Origin: Candidatus Komeilibacteria bacterium S5_K13
Lineage (GTDB): Bacteria; Patescibacteriota; Patescibacteriia; UBA1558; S5-K13
Assembly: GCA_019248485.1 (NCBI GenBank)
Contig: JAEHGL010000004.1
Location: 1 to 46,812 of the forward strand
DNA: 46,812 nucleotides
Direction of reading: 5' to 3'
The first letter of the stretch is position 1. The number at the start of each line of letters is the position of its first letter. Position numbers and translations under genes: made by a program. Positions 1 to 7,630 of this stretch are shown piece after piece. The notes under the pieces are model-generated. The model saw only the letters and a program-made list of their open reading frames with translations. It was not told the DNA's origin and did not search any database.

Positions 1-39
1 TTTATAAATGGAGAGGGGAGGATGTTTGCTGATAATAAA
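1..39. repeat. Inverted repeat, left copy (flanks the YkuD gene)
   Basis: This stretch is the reverse complement of 459-497 with one mismatch (base 29). The pair encloses the L,D-transpeptidase gene. The left copy carries a purine-rich GGGGAGGA and the apparent start codons of that gene, so the repeat supplies its translation start region. It is cut by the window edge, so its full length is unknown. Confidence 0.85.
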
Positions 40-376
40 AATAGACTTGAAAAATCAAGAGCTTAGCTATTTTTTAGGAGATAAAAAAATAACAAACTTC
101 AAAATATCAAGTGGAGTAAAAAGTCTTGCAACTCCACGCGGAACTTACAAAATATTAAACAAAATTCCAGTTAAGCTATATAAAGGTGTGGGATATAATT
201 ATCCCAATACAAAATGGAATCTTCGTTTTTCTACTAGTGGATTATATATTCACGGGGCTTATTGGCACAATAAATTTGGGACACCAATGAGTCATGGATG
301 CATTAATGTATCGTATGAAAATATGGAATCACTATACAACATGGCTTCAACAGGAGATAAAATAATTGTTGAATAG
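8..376 (+). CDS. Minimal L,D-transpeptidase (YkuD domain)
   Basis: YkuD-family enzymes make 3-3 cross-links in peptidoglycan or attach proteins to it. The hallmark is clear: His82 in IHGAYWHNKFG, then SHGCIN at 95-100 with catalytic Cys98. The 122-residue protein is little more than the catalytic domain; no signal peptide or LysM domain is seen, so export would need another route or an unannotated start. A stop codon lies at 5-7, so translation cannot begin earlier. The first ten or so codons lie in an inverted repeat, and the conserved fold begins just after (IIKIDLKNQ). The real start may be ATG at 8 or TTG at 26, the latter only 3 bases after a GGGGAGGA Shine-Dalgarno-like run. The family is certain; the start is not. 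Confidence 0.85.
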   Translation: MERGGCLLIIKIDLKNQELSYFLGDKKITNFKISSGVKSLATPRGTYKILNKIPVKLYKGVGYNYPNTKWNLRFSTSGLYIHGAYWHNKFGTPMSHGCINVSYENMESLYNMASTGDKIIVE

Positions 377-415
377 CTTTTTTCACCCTCTAGCAATTAT
401 TTTGATTTCACAATT

Positions 416-519
416 ACCCCTCATCCCTAACCCTTCTCCCAAAGCGGGAGAAGGGCATTTTATTATCAACAAACATCCTCCCCTCTCCATTTATAAATGG
501 AGAGGGGTTGGGGGTGAGG
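416..519. repeat. Compound palindromic repeat element
   Basis: The outer ends are related inverted sequences (CCTCATCCCTAACCC and GGGTTGGGGGTGAGG). Inside are a perfect 10-bp hairpin at 431-455 (CCCTTCTCCC / GGGAGAAGGG) and a perfect 28-bp palindrome at 480-507. Similar CCCTCTCC/GGAGAGGG palindromes recur near 13021-13080 and 42785-42905, so this is a dispersed intergenic repeat family. The part 459-497 is also the right-hand inverted copy of 1-39. Confidence 0.8.
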
Positions 520-533
520 CAAAATTCCTATAA

Positions 534-567
534 TAAAAAACCGCCGAATATAAATCCGACGGTTTTT
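534..567 (-). terminator. Rho-independent terminator of the 579-1607 gene
   Basis: On the minus strand an 8-bp stem (CCGTCGGA / TTCGGCGG, with G-U pairs) is followed by a run of T. It lies 12 bases past the stop codon of the minus-strand gene. Confidence 0.7.
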
Positions 568-578
568 ATAATATAAAA

Positions 579-1607
579 CTATTTCAATTCAAATGATGCA
601 ATAATATCTTTTATAGCGTCAAATTTTGCTTTATCAGCAGTTACTGGAGTTTCGATATTTGAATATGTAAATACATACTTTGCACCTTCTTTTATAACTG
701 TCTCTAAATTAGTGTCTTTGTCTTTTACTTTGTTCCATTGAGCTTTTGTAAATACAGAAATTGTAAATAATGGTTTGTCTGTTCCAAAATTATATGCAAT
801 AGATTCTGTTTTAGTAGTATCTTTTTTGTCTTCTTTTACTGCATAGCCCAACCAAATCTGAGGGAATCTTAAAATAAATCCATATGTCTCATTTTCATAA
901 TTCAAACCACTCACATCATAATCTTTAATCTTTACTGTCTGAAGCATAAGATCGAATAATTGTCCTTGCGCTTGACTATTTATATAATCAGCTTGCTGTG
1001 TTAATTCAGGAGAATATGTCTCATTTATATAAAATCTTCTGATAATCGCAATGTCTTTTGCCTTATTGTCTTTGATACAATAAGTAACAACCCCTCTTCC
1101 CTCTGCACCAACATCATACTTAACACCCTTAACATTTTGAAATACAAACTCCGTGCCAATATCTCCCATATTTTCTTTCAAATAATCACAATTTTGATCT
1201 GTTTCTTGACTAAAAGAAATTTGCATATCTTTTGCAAATTCACTATCCGCACTGTCTTCTGTATTTTTTAACTTGAAAGCTTGCATTTGATGATATAGTT
1301 CATTGTTCTCTGTATCTACCTTAAAAAGCGTATCTGGATACATTATATCCATTGATAGATCCTCATTTGAATAAGTCTTCCAGTCTTGAATGGGTGGTAC
1401 TTGCAATTTACCTTGTTGAGCAGTTTGTGCTTGTTGAAATTGAGTTAATTGAGCTTCAAGTTCAATAACTCTTTGTTTAGCAATCTTTGCCTCTTCTTCT
1501 TTTTGACTCAATATATTTTGTTGACCAAAATATACGATTCCCCCTACAATAAGCGCCGTTGCTATTATTGCTACAGAAAATAACCCTATTATTTTTGATT
1601 GACTCAT
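579..1607 (-). CDS. Membrane-anchored extracytoplasmic protein of unknown function
   Basis: The 342-residue protein has one N-terminal hydrophobic segment (about residues 8-28) and then a short coiled coil rich in Glu, Gln and Lys (about 33-65). A mixed soluble region follows. Two similar stretches occur, one near 80-200 (SNEDLSMDIMYPDTLF) and one near 235-340 (NYENETYGFILRFPQIW). Both have the look of the PsbP/YbbB-like lipoprotein folds found in surface proteins, but I cannot assign a family. It stands alone, with a terminator after it and a perfect 16-bp palindrome just before it. It is probably a cell-surface protein tethered by its N terminus. Confidence 0.75.
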   Translation of the reverse strand: MSQSKIIGLFSVAIIATALIVGGIVYFGQQNILSQKEEEAKIAKQRVIELEAQLTQFQQAQTAQQGKLQVPPIQDWKTYSNEDLSMDIMYPDTLFKVDTENNELYHQMQAFKLKNTEDSADSEFAKDMQISFSQETDQNCDYLKENMGDIGTEFVFQNVKGVKYDVGAEGRGVVTYCIKDNKAKDIAIIRRFYINETYSPELTQQADYINSQAQGQLFDLMLQTVKIKDYDVSGLNYENETYGFILRFPQIWLGYAVKEDKKDTTKTESIAYNFGTDKPLFTISVFTKAQWNKVKDKDTNLETVIKEGAKYVFTYSNIETPVTADKAKFDAIKDIIASFELK

Positions 1608-1620
1608 ATTCTTTTTGTAT

Positions 1621-1636
1621 CCAGTTATATAACTGG
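1621..1636. promoter_or_regulatory. Perfect 16-bp palindrome upstream of 579-1607
   Basis: CCAGTTATATAACTGG is a perfect inverted repeat 14 bases before the start codon of the minus-strand gene. A weak TTGACT box lies further upstream on the same strand, near 1690. The palindrome could be an operator or a hairpin in the 5' untranslated region. Confidence 0.4.
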
Positions 1637-1838
1637 AGTTATTAACTTTTTTATTAAATATTGATTTAGATAATTATTACAAAAATAGTCAAGTCTTATT
1701 AAAAAATGCCTATTTTCATAAATATCATAAGTATTATAGCATAAAGTTATTCTATGTCTACTATTGTCAAATTCAAAAAATCCAGACTTTAAAAATGCAA
1801 AATAGAAGCCTAAAACTATTGCGCAGAAATATTATTTA

Positions 1839-2687
1839 TTATTTTTCCCAAAGATTTACAATCTTCAAATAATTATCCTTAATAATTTCAATTGCCCTAT
1901 TCTTTGAGATTTTTCCATTGTATAAATTAATGATTGCATCAAAAAAAATAGTTCTTCCAACTGCAAATCCATTTATATCGCTAAATTTCTTTGCGACACT
2001 CACCCATTTCTTTATCTGCTTCATATCCTCCCCTCTTCCAAGCATTATAATGGAAACATTTTTTCGTGCTTTTGTATTTTTTATCTGTTTTATAACTATT
2101 TCCCAATCGACCCTCTTATCATATGCTTCTATTTTCCAAATATCTGGATCAATTCCAGCTGCTTGAATTTCAGAAATTATAAAAGTCGTTTCTTTTGCTT
2201 TATTACCTATTTTTGGCGTAAGGAGTTCAATAATAAATTTTTTGTCAATTGTTTTACAAAAGTCATTTAAACTTTTCAATTTTTTTAATTGTTCTTGGTT
2301 TTGTTTTTTGTTTTTCAAGTCGTATCTTATCAAGACTTTTACAAAATCTGGATTAGACTTAGTAATAAATTTACCAAAATTCTTTCCATGTTCAAACTCA
2401 AAAAAATCTTTTCCACTCTTTTCAGTAGAAACTGCAAATAATATTTTTTGATGCCTTGCTAGTTCAATAATATCCAATCCAAATTCTTCATCAATTAAAA
2501 TCGACATTTCTTTTTGATGCCTCGACCCTCTTCTTGCCAACAAAAATCCCTGAAAAATAATAGCCTTGTAATATGATATAATATTTTTATCTGCTTTTGA
2601 AAGAGGCTTTTTCAAAGAAAAGCTCCTAATCAAAAAATCTCTATGATCAAACGGAAGCATATAAATTTTACCTTTATATCCTAACAT
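1839..2687 (-). CDS. DUF2090 / IolC-C-terminal-type class I aldolase-like protein
   Basis: This 282-residue protein resembles the DUF2090 domain at the C terminus of IolC (2-deoxy-5-keto-gluconate 6-phosphate aldolase) and the wider LacD/DhnA class I aldolase group. Visible signatures are MLPFDHRDFL near the N terminus, FGLDIIELAR, an FAVSTEKSG strand, and DIWKIEAY, where the Lys is the expected Schiff-base residue. The C-terminal GFAVGRTIF fits the phosphate-binding strand of a TIM barrel. It stands alone, without a kinase domain. It follows gpmI by 5 bases on the same strand, so the two are probably co-transcribed, which suggests a sugar-phosphate substrate. The true substrate cannot be read from sequence. 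Confidence 0.7.
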   Translation of the reverse strand: MLGYKGKIYMLPFDHRDFLIRSFSLKKPLSKADKNIISYYKAIIFQGFLLARRGSRHQKEMSILIDEEFGLDIIELARHQKILFAVSTEKSGKDFFEFEHGKNFGKFITKSNPDFVKVLIRYDLKNKKQNQEQLKKLKSLNDFCKTIDKKFIIELLTPKIGNKAKETTFIISEIQAAGIDPDIWKIEAYDKRVDWEIVIKQIKNTKARKNVSIIMLGRGEDMKQIKKWVSVAKKFSDINGFAVGRTIFFDAIINLYNGKISKNRAIEIIKDNYLKIVNLWEK

Positions 2688-2692
2688 AAATT

Positions 2693-4285
2693 TTAAAATA
2701 TTTTTGTTATTATTTTTTTTGATAAATCTATTCCCATCATTTGTTTTGGTGGCTTAATATTTAAAAATCCCAAAACCGTTGGCGCAATATCTGACAAAAC
2801 ACCATTTATATCTTTTTGATAAAATTCTTCATTTATTATTTCTTTGCTCATATTTTTAAATTTTTCATTTACAATAATACATGGAATTGGATATAGGCTA
2901 TGCTCTTTATCTATCTCTCCTGTTTTTAAATTTACAACCTCTTCTACATTACCATGATCTGCTGTTATTATAACCGTAGCGTCTTTTGAAAGTAATGCTG
3001 GGATAAGTTCCGACAATACATTATCTAATTCGCTTACCGCTTTCACAGATGCATCCAAATTTCCAGTATGCCCGACCATATCCGCATTTGCAAAATTAAC
3101 TACATAAAAATCAAACTTATCAGCGTTTATATTTGAAAGTAATTCATCTTTTATTAGATGTGCTGACATCTCTGGCTTTAAATCATAAGTTTCAACATCA
3201 GGCGATGGAATAAGAATTCTTTCTTCTTTTTCATGCTTTTCCTCTTTTAACCCATTTAAGAAAAATGTAACATGCGCATATTTTTCTGTCTCAGCAATAT
3301 GGAGTTGAGACAACCCAGCTTCACTTATTGTCTGGGCTAAAGTATTTGCTATCTCTGGCCTTTTGAATGCGATGTCAACTGGCAAATCTTTTTTATATTC
3401 TGTAAAAGTCACAATACACAAATTCTTCAGTTTTTCTCCTCTATCAAATTCTTTGAAGTCTTCTTGAATAAAAGCACTTAGCATTTGTCTTGCTCTATCT
3501 GCTCTAAAATTAAAAAATATTACCGAGTCATTGTCTGATATCTTTGCAATTGCTTCGTCATTATTTGTTATAACAAATGGACGAAACTCCTCATCAAATA
3601 TATTTTTTGCATAAGAAGATTGTATTGCCACAACAGGATCTTCTCCTCTATCTTTTGAAACGGAGCGAACAATGGCATCATAGCTAGACTTGATTCTATC
3701 CCAATTATTATTTCTATCCATACCATAAAATCTTCCTGATATTGTAGCTATTTTCCCACAATTATAAACCTCCATTGTTCGCATCAAATTCTTTATAAAA
3801 ACGACTCCTTTGTCTTTTGGCGTATCTCGACCGTCCAAAAACAAATGAAGATATACTTTTTCTACCTTGTTTTCACAAGCAAGCCTTATCAAAGATTCAA
3901 GATGCGCTTGATGAGAATGCACCCCTCCTGTACCCAACAATCCTATTAGATGAAGTGAGCTATTTTTTTCTTTTGTGTGATTTATTGCGTTTAACAAAAT
4001 CTCATTCTTAAAAAAATTACCATTAAGTATTTCTTTATTTATTCTATTTAAGCTTTGAAGCACTATTTGTCCAGAGCCTATTGTCAAATGCCCCACTTCT
4101 GAATTTCCAACTTCTCCATATGGAAGACCGCTCGCCTCACCACTTGCTTGCAATAAAAAAGACGGATAATTTCTCAAAAGATAATCCCAATATTTTGGCT
4201 TTGCAATTGTTATTGCATTACCAATAGAAGGCTCAGATACCCCCCAGCCATCTAATATAATGAGTGCAACTGGATTAGTAATCAT
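2693..4285 (-). CDS. gpmI: 2,3-bisphosphoglycerate-independent phosphoglycerate mutase
   Basis: The enzyme interconverts 3- and 2-phosphoglycerate in lower glycolysis in the cytosol and depends on manganese. At 530 residues it has the usual iPGM length. It opens with ALIILDGWG, where Asp12 is a metal ligand, and GEVGNSEVGHLTIG carries the phosphoserine nucleophile Ser62. Other alkaline-phosphatase superfamily signatures follow: HLFLDGRDTP, GRFYGMDRN, FFNFRADRARQ, YVVNFANADMVGHTG and ADHGNVEEV. Its start overlaps the end of the preceding small gene by 11 bases, and the aldolase-like gene follows after 5 bases. This three-gene operon suggests coordinated sugar-phosphate metabolism. Confidence 0.97.
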   Translation of the reverse strand: MITNPVALIILDGWGVSEPSIGNAITIAKPKYWDYLLRNYPSFLLQASGEASGLPYGEVGNSEVGHLTIGSGQIVLQSLNRINKEILNGNFFKNEILLNAINHTKEKNSSLHLIGLLGTGGVHSHQAHLESLIRLACENKVEKVYLHLFLDGRDTPKDKGVVFIKNLMRTMEVYNCGKIATISGRFYGMDRNNNWDRIKSSYDAIVRSVSKDRGEDPVVAIQSSYAKNIFDEEFRPFVITNNDEAIAKISDNDSVIFFNFRADRARQMLSAFIQEDFKEFDRGEKLKNLCIVTFTEYKKDLPVDIAFKRPEIANTLAQTISEAGLSQLHIAETEKYAHVTFFLNGLKEEKHEKEERILIPSPDVETYDLKPEMSAHLIKDELLSNINADKFDFYVVNFANADMVGHTGNLDASVKAVSELDNVLSELIPALLSKDATVIITADHGNVEEVVNLKTGEIDKEHSLYPIPCIIVNEKFKNMSKEIINEEFYQKDINGVLSDIAPTVLGFLNIKPPKQMMGIDLSKKIITKIF

Positions 4286-4550
4286 AATTTATTTGGTCTA
4301 TTTTTCCATCAAGAATTTCCTTGATGCTATTTCTTATAAGAGAGTCATTTTCGCTTATTACCTTGATTAGCCCCAATCTCTCTGTCTCGTCTTGTTCTTT
4401 TTCAAGCTTTACAATTTTTTGATTCATTTTATAAACCAAATTAGTAATAATGGCTAGTATTTTCTCTTTTTTATCTTCTGGAATATTAAATTCCAAAAAA
4501 TAGCTTTCTACTGATTTTTGTTTAATTTCTTCCATAGTTTTGTTTACCAC
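4275..4550 (-). CDS. Small coiled-coil protein of unknown function
   Basis: A 91-residue, strongly charged protein, predicted mostly helical with heptad-like spacing around residues 25-60. It has no membrane segment or signal peptide. It is first in an operon with gpmI, whose start codon it overlaps by 11 bases, so the two are probably translationally coupled. Translation may start at ATG 4550 or at the second Met (residue 6). I do not recognise a family. Confidence 0.6.
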   Translation of the reverse strand: MVNKTMEEIKQKSVESYFLEFNIPEDKKEKILAIITNLVYKMNQKIVKLEKEQDETERLGLIKVISENDSLIRNSIKEILDGKIDQINYDY

Positions 4551-4706
4551 CCCATAGGGTGAGATAAAATTTCTTAACTTTATTATAGCATTAATTTGAG
4601 GAGATTAGGAGGATGAGGAAATTGGAAAATCAGGAAATTAGGTTAAATACAATCGTTATTATCATTAATATGCTAATCTTAATAATCCTTCCCAACCTAT
4701 TAGACA

Positions 4707-4734
4707 TTGACAAAGCAGTTTATATGTGATAACG
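4707..4734 (+). promoter_or_regulatory. Candidate sigma-70 promoter for 4776-5333
   Basis: TTGACA at 4707-4712 is followed after 16 bases by GATAAC at 4729-4734. It lies about 40 bases before the gene, which has a strong AAGGAGGA ribosome-binding site. The -35 is consensus; the -10 is weak. Confidence 0.4.
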
Positions 4735-4775
4735 TAAAAATACTACCTAAATAATTGAAATCCTAAGGAGGAATC

Positions 4776-5333
4776 ATGTTAATTATCATTATTTGCGCGC
4801 TGCTTGGTTTGAGAGTTGGAATTTTGTTCAATAAAAAAGCTCTCCCCGAATCAAATATTTGGGAAAAAGGACTTAATTATGGATCGGGAATTTTCGTGGG
4901 TGCCCTCATCGGCATACTTATAGCTATTATGTTTTCTTCTTTTCTCGGACACGAGCAAATTCAACAGGAATACGAAAAGACTGAGATAGTTGCTCTTACC
5001 GATAATAGTCAAATATCTGGATCATTTTTCCTGGCATCTGGTTCTATTGATCAAGAAGACTATTACAAGTTCTATTTCAAAACACCTGATGGCGGAAAAC
5101 AATGGAACTCTCTTCCCGCAAGAAACGTAATCATCTATGAAGAAGATAGGAATGATGCCTATGTATCCAAAATTCAAAAAGTAAACAGTTTTAGGAAGAT
5201 ACGAAAATGGAATTATCTATTTATTCCAAAATTTCTTATTGATGTAAACATTAGGCCAACTGATATGTATGGAATTCACGTGCCAAAAGGGACTATCAAG
5301 GTTGAAAACAATTTTCGTCTTGATATGAAATAA
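4776..5333 (+). CDS. Small membrane protein with a soluble C-terminal domain
   Basis: This 185-residue protein has two N-terminal hydrophobic segments (about 1-16 and 35-56) with a short loop, then about 125 soluble residues. The soluble part reads as mixed beta strands (VALTDNSQISGSF, YYKFYFKTPDGG, NVIIYEEDRNDAYV). A strong AAGGAGGA site sits 6 bases before the ATG, so the start is firm. A single-gene terminator follows. The layout matches small membrane proteins of Gram-positive bacteria and phages whose C-terminal strand domain faces one side of the membrane. I cannot name a family. Confidence 0.75.
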   Translation: MLIIIICALLGLRVGILFNKKALPESNIWEKGLNYGSGIFVGALIGILIAIMFSSFLGHEQIQQEYEKTEIVALTDNSQISGSFFLASGSIDQEDYYKFYFKTPDGGKQWNSLPARNVIIYEEDRNDAYVSKIQKVNSFRKIRKWNYLFIPKFLIDVNIRPTDMYGIHVPKGTIKVENNFRLDMK

Positions 5334-5359
5334 TGCCTCACAAAAATGAATTATATATT

Positions 5360-5398
5360 GACGTGCATCAAAAGTGTACGTCTTTTTATTTTTATTTT
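5360..5398 (+). terminator. Rho-independent terminator
   Basis: An 8-bp stem (GACGTGCA / TGTACGTC with one wobble) with a short loop is followed by TTTTTATTTTTATTTT. It lies 27 bases after the stop codon at 5333. Confidence 0.8.
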
Positions 5399-5549
5399 AT
5401 ACACCTAACGCACTCCTCAATCTAACTCGCGCCCACATTATTCGTATTAATTAGTATTATTAGTAATCATTAGTATATTGGCATTGTGTCTACATTCGTA
5501 TCTTGACTACTGACCAATATTATGATAACTTCTATATAGACACTCGACC

Positions 5550-5571
5550 ATTAAGCTATCGGTGGCTTAAT
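5550..5571 (+). promoter_or_regulatory. Hairpin in the rpsF leader
   Basis: A perfect 7-bp stem (ATTAAGC / GCTTAAT) encloses the loop TATCGGTG, 28 bases before the rpsF start. Many bacteria control rpsF-ssb-rpsR by binding of the S6:S18 complex to an upstream hairpin. This stem-loop is in the right place, but I cannot match the published consensus by eye. Confidence 0.35.
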
Positions 5572-5599
5572 ACTTATAAAACAATTAAATCTGAACAAA

Positions 5600-6199
5600 A
5601 TGACAAAAAACTTTCATTATGAATTGGGTTTTTTAATAGATGGAAACATTCCTGAGAATGAACATCCAAAAGTAATCCAAACAGTCAAAGACCTCCTTTT
5701 AGAAAAGGGTGCAACCTTAATTTCTGAAATAGATTTTGGCAGAAAAAAGCTTAATTATCCAATAAAAAAGTCTCTAAAGGCTAATTTCTTTGTGTTTGAA
5801 TTTACAATCGAAGCATGTGAGATTAAGACAATAGAAAACACCCTAAAACTTGAAAAAGAAATTTTGAGATTTCTAACAACAAAAAAACCTCATAATATCA
5901 TAAACACAAAACCTACTGAAATAGAACCAATTAAAAACAATAGGGACAATGATAATAGAGACAATAAAAGAGAAAGATTTCAAAAACAATCTCCCGTTGT
6001 TCAAAAAGAAATAACAGAAGAAGCAAAAAAAGTTGAAGAAATAAAACTCGCCTCCACTAAAGCTATTGTGGATGAAAAGGTAATAATACCAGAGGAAGTA
6101 ATTGCAGAATCTGAAGAAAAGGCAACAGAAGAAATAAACAAGACTCCGGATGATTTGGATAAAAAATTAGATGAAATTTTAAATGATAATAAATTTTAA
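5600..6199 (+). CDS. rpsF: 30S ribosomal protein S6
   Basis: S6 sits at the platform of the 30S subunit and pairs with S18. The core domain covers about residues 4-95 (HYELGFLIDG, EIDFGRKKLNYPIKKS, NFFVFEFTIE, LKLEKEILRFLTTKK). The protein is 199 residues, about twice the usual S6. The rest (about 100-199) is a low-complexity, highly charged tail rich in Asn, Arg, Lys and Glu, probably disordered. It leads the classic rpsF-ssb-rpsR order, with efp following. Codon use and spacing match its neighbours. Confidence 0.95.
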   Translation: MTKNFHYELGFLIDGNIPENEHPKVIQTVKDLLLEKGATLISEIDFGRKKLNYPIKKSLKANFFVFEFTIEACEIKTIENTLKLEKEILRFLTTKKPHNIINTKPTEIEPIKNNRDNDNRDNKRERFQKQSPVVQKEITEEAKKVEEIKLASTKAIVDEKVIIPEEVIAESEEKATEEINKTPDDLDKKLDEILNDNKF

Positions 6200-6223
6200 A
6201 AAACATCATTAACAATAAATCAT

Positions 6224-6649
6224 ATGGATTTAAACAGAGCAAGTATAATAGGTAGAGTTGTAAACGATATAGAGTCCCGCACAACTCCAACTGGTCAAAC
6301 GGTTGTTTCTTTTAGCGTTGCAACAAACTTCAAATGGACGGATGCAGCAGGTCAAAAACAAGATAAAGCAGAATTTCACAATATTGTTGCTTGGAGAAAA
6401 CTGGCCGAAACAATAGCTCAATATCTAAAAAAAGGGTCTAGAGTATATATTGAGGGCAGATTGCAAACAAGAAGCTGGGATGATCAAAATGGAAACAAAA
6501 AATATCGCACAGAAATAATAGCAGATAGCATGATCATGCTTGACTCAAAAGGTCAAATGCCCACAACAGGACAAGAGGGGGTTGTAAACAATGCAAAAGC
6601 TCCAGAGCCAGAAGAAGAAGAAATAAACATTGAAGATATCCCATTTTAA
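6224..6649 (+). CDS. ssb: Single-stranded DNA-binding protein
   Basis: SSB coats single-stranded DNA in replication and repair. The 141-residue protein has an N-terminal OB fold: LNRASIIGRV, GQTVVSFSVATN, AEFHNIVAWRKLAE, YLKKGSRVYIEGRLQTRSW. The acidic tail ends in DIPF, the usual partner-recruiting tip. The linker between fold and tail is short (about 30 residues). It lies 24 bases after rpsF and 21 before rpsR, the widely conserved operon order. Confidence 0.96.
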   Translation: MDLNRASIIGRVVNDIESRTTPTGQTVVSFSVATNFKWTDAAGQKQDKAEFHNIVAWRKLAETIAQYLKKGSRVYIEGRLQTRSWDDQNGNKKYRTEIIADSMIMLDSKGQMPTTGQEGVVNNAKAPEPEEEEINIEDIPF

Positions 6650-6670
6650 ACAAATTATTAAACAATAAAT

Positions 6671-6895
6671 ATGATAAAAACACAGATTGAAAAAAAGGAT
6701 AGATATTGCTACTTTTGTAACAAAAAAATAGATTTTATTGACTATAAAGATCTACAACTTTTACAAAGATTTATCAGTTCTTATTACAAAATTGTTCCTA
6801 GAAAAAGAAGCGGAGTTTGTAACACTCATCAAAGAAAACTTTCTCAAGCTTTAAAAAGAGCTAGATTCATGGGTTTTCTTCCATTTACAAAATAA
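6671..6895 (+). CDS. rpsR: 30S ribosomal protein S18
   Basis: S18 binds S6 and 16S rRNA on the platform of the small subunit. The 74-residue protein is normal length and has IDFIDYKDLQLLQRFIS and the basic end ALKRARFMGFLPF. It carries Cys13, Cys16, Cys50 and His53 (CYFC and CNTH), so it is the zinc-binding form of S18. It is third in the rpsF operon, 21 bases after ssb. Confidence 0.96.
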   Translation: MIKTQIEKKDRYCYFCNKKIDFIDYKDLQLLQRFISSYYKIVPRKRSGVCNTHQRKLSQALKRARFMGFLPFTK

Positions 6896-6932
6896 GCTTC
6901 TCTGCTCTAAAACAAGTTAACAAAGAAAAATT

Positions 6933-7493
6933 ATGTTGGATTTCAATGAATTAAAATTGGGTAAAATCATTTCTCTTAATGATCAACCATATAAAATAGT
7001 TTTCACTCAACACTCAAAACAAGCAAGAAGCGGAGCTGTACTTCGCACTAAGCTCAAAAACCTTATCAATGGCTCTGTTGTTGAAAAAACTTTTGGTGGT
7101 GGAGACAAAGCAGAAGAAGCAAACTTGGAAAAAACAAAGGCTAGTTTCTTATATACAGAAGGAAATGAATATCATTTTATGGATCCAGAAAGCTTTGAAC
7201 AATTTTCCTTTCCAAAAGAAGAAATAGGTGACCAAGTACAATACTTAGTAGATGGCACTATCATTGATATACTCAAATACAATGGCAAACCAGTAAATAT
7301 AAGTTTACCCACAAAAATGGATTTCAAAGTTATATCTGCTCCTCCTGGAATAAAAGGTGATACAGCTGGATCTGCATCAAAAATAGTTACTATAGAGACA
7401 GGTGCGCAAATCAAATGTCCTCTATTTATAAATGATGGCGATATCATAAAGGTAAATACAGAAACTAATGAATACGTAGAAAGAGCAAAATAA
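6933..7493 (+). CDS. efp: Elongation factor P
   Basis: EF-P relieves ribosome stalling at consecutive prolines. The 186-residue protein has the three-domain EF-P layout; VLRTKLKNLINGSVVEKTF is the domain I signature. The tip of the acceptor-mimicking loop reads HSKQARSGAV, with Arg32 where a modifiable Lys or Arg is expected, and without the usual PGKG turn. The Arg recalls the rhamnosylated EF-P class, but no EarP-like modification enzyme is in this window. It ends the rpsF cluster; the stop codon lies inside the left arm of a 143-bp repeat element. Confidence 0.95.
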   Translation: MLDFNELKLGKIISLNDQPYKIVFTQHSKQARSGAVLRTKLKNLINGSVVEKTFGGGDKAEEANLEKTKASFLYTEGNEYHFMDPESFEQFSFPKEEIGDQVQYLVDGTIIDILKYNGKPVNISLPTKMDFKVISAPPGIKGDTAGSASKIVTIETGAQIKCPLFINDGDIIKVNTETNEYVERAK

Positions 7494-7630
7494 TCCCCCA
7501 CCCAACAATTAATCCCCTACCGTAGAGACGATTCATGAATCGTCTCTATATTTTTATAACAAAAAAACATGGTTTTTGTAATAAATTCCATGTTTTTATA
7601 TTTAACAAATTGTTGGGTGGGGGATTATTT
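7488..7630. mobile_element. 143-bp MITE-like element with perfect 23-bp terminal inverted repeats
   Basis: Bases 7488-7510 and 7608-7630 are perfect reverse complements (core AATCCCCCACCCAACAA). Inside are a perfect 24-bp palindrome at 7524-7547 (halves AGAGACGATTCA / TGAATCGTCTCT) and a 10-bp hairpin with T/A flanks at 7564-7596. It sits between two convergent genes and contains both of their stop codons. It has no ORF, so any movement would need a transposase supplied from elsewhere. Confidence 0.75.
7563..7598. terminator. Bidirectional terminator inside the repeat element
   Basis: A 10-bp stem (AAAAACATGG / CCATGTTTTT) with a 15-base loop is flanked by A and T runs, so it can act in both directions. 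It separates efp from the convergent 607-residue gene. Confidence 0.6.

Noticed and set aside
4612-4728. 38-codon ORF before the membrane-protein gene
   Set aside because: The Shine-Dalgarno-like run is too close to the start, and the sequence looks like a low-complexity AGGA-rich repeat.
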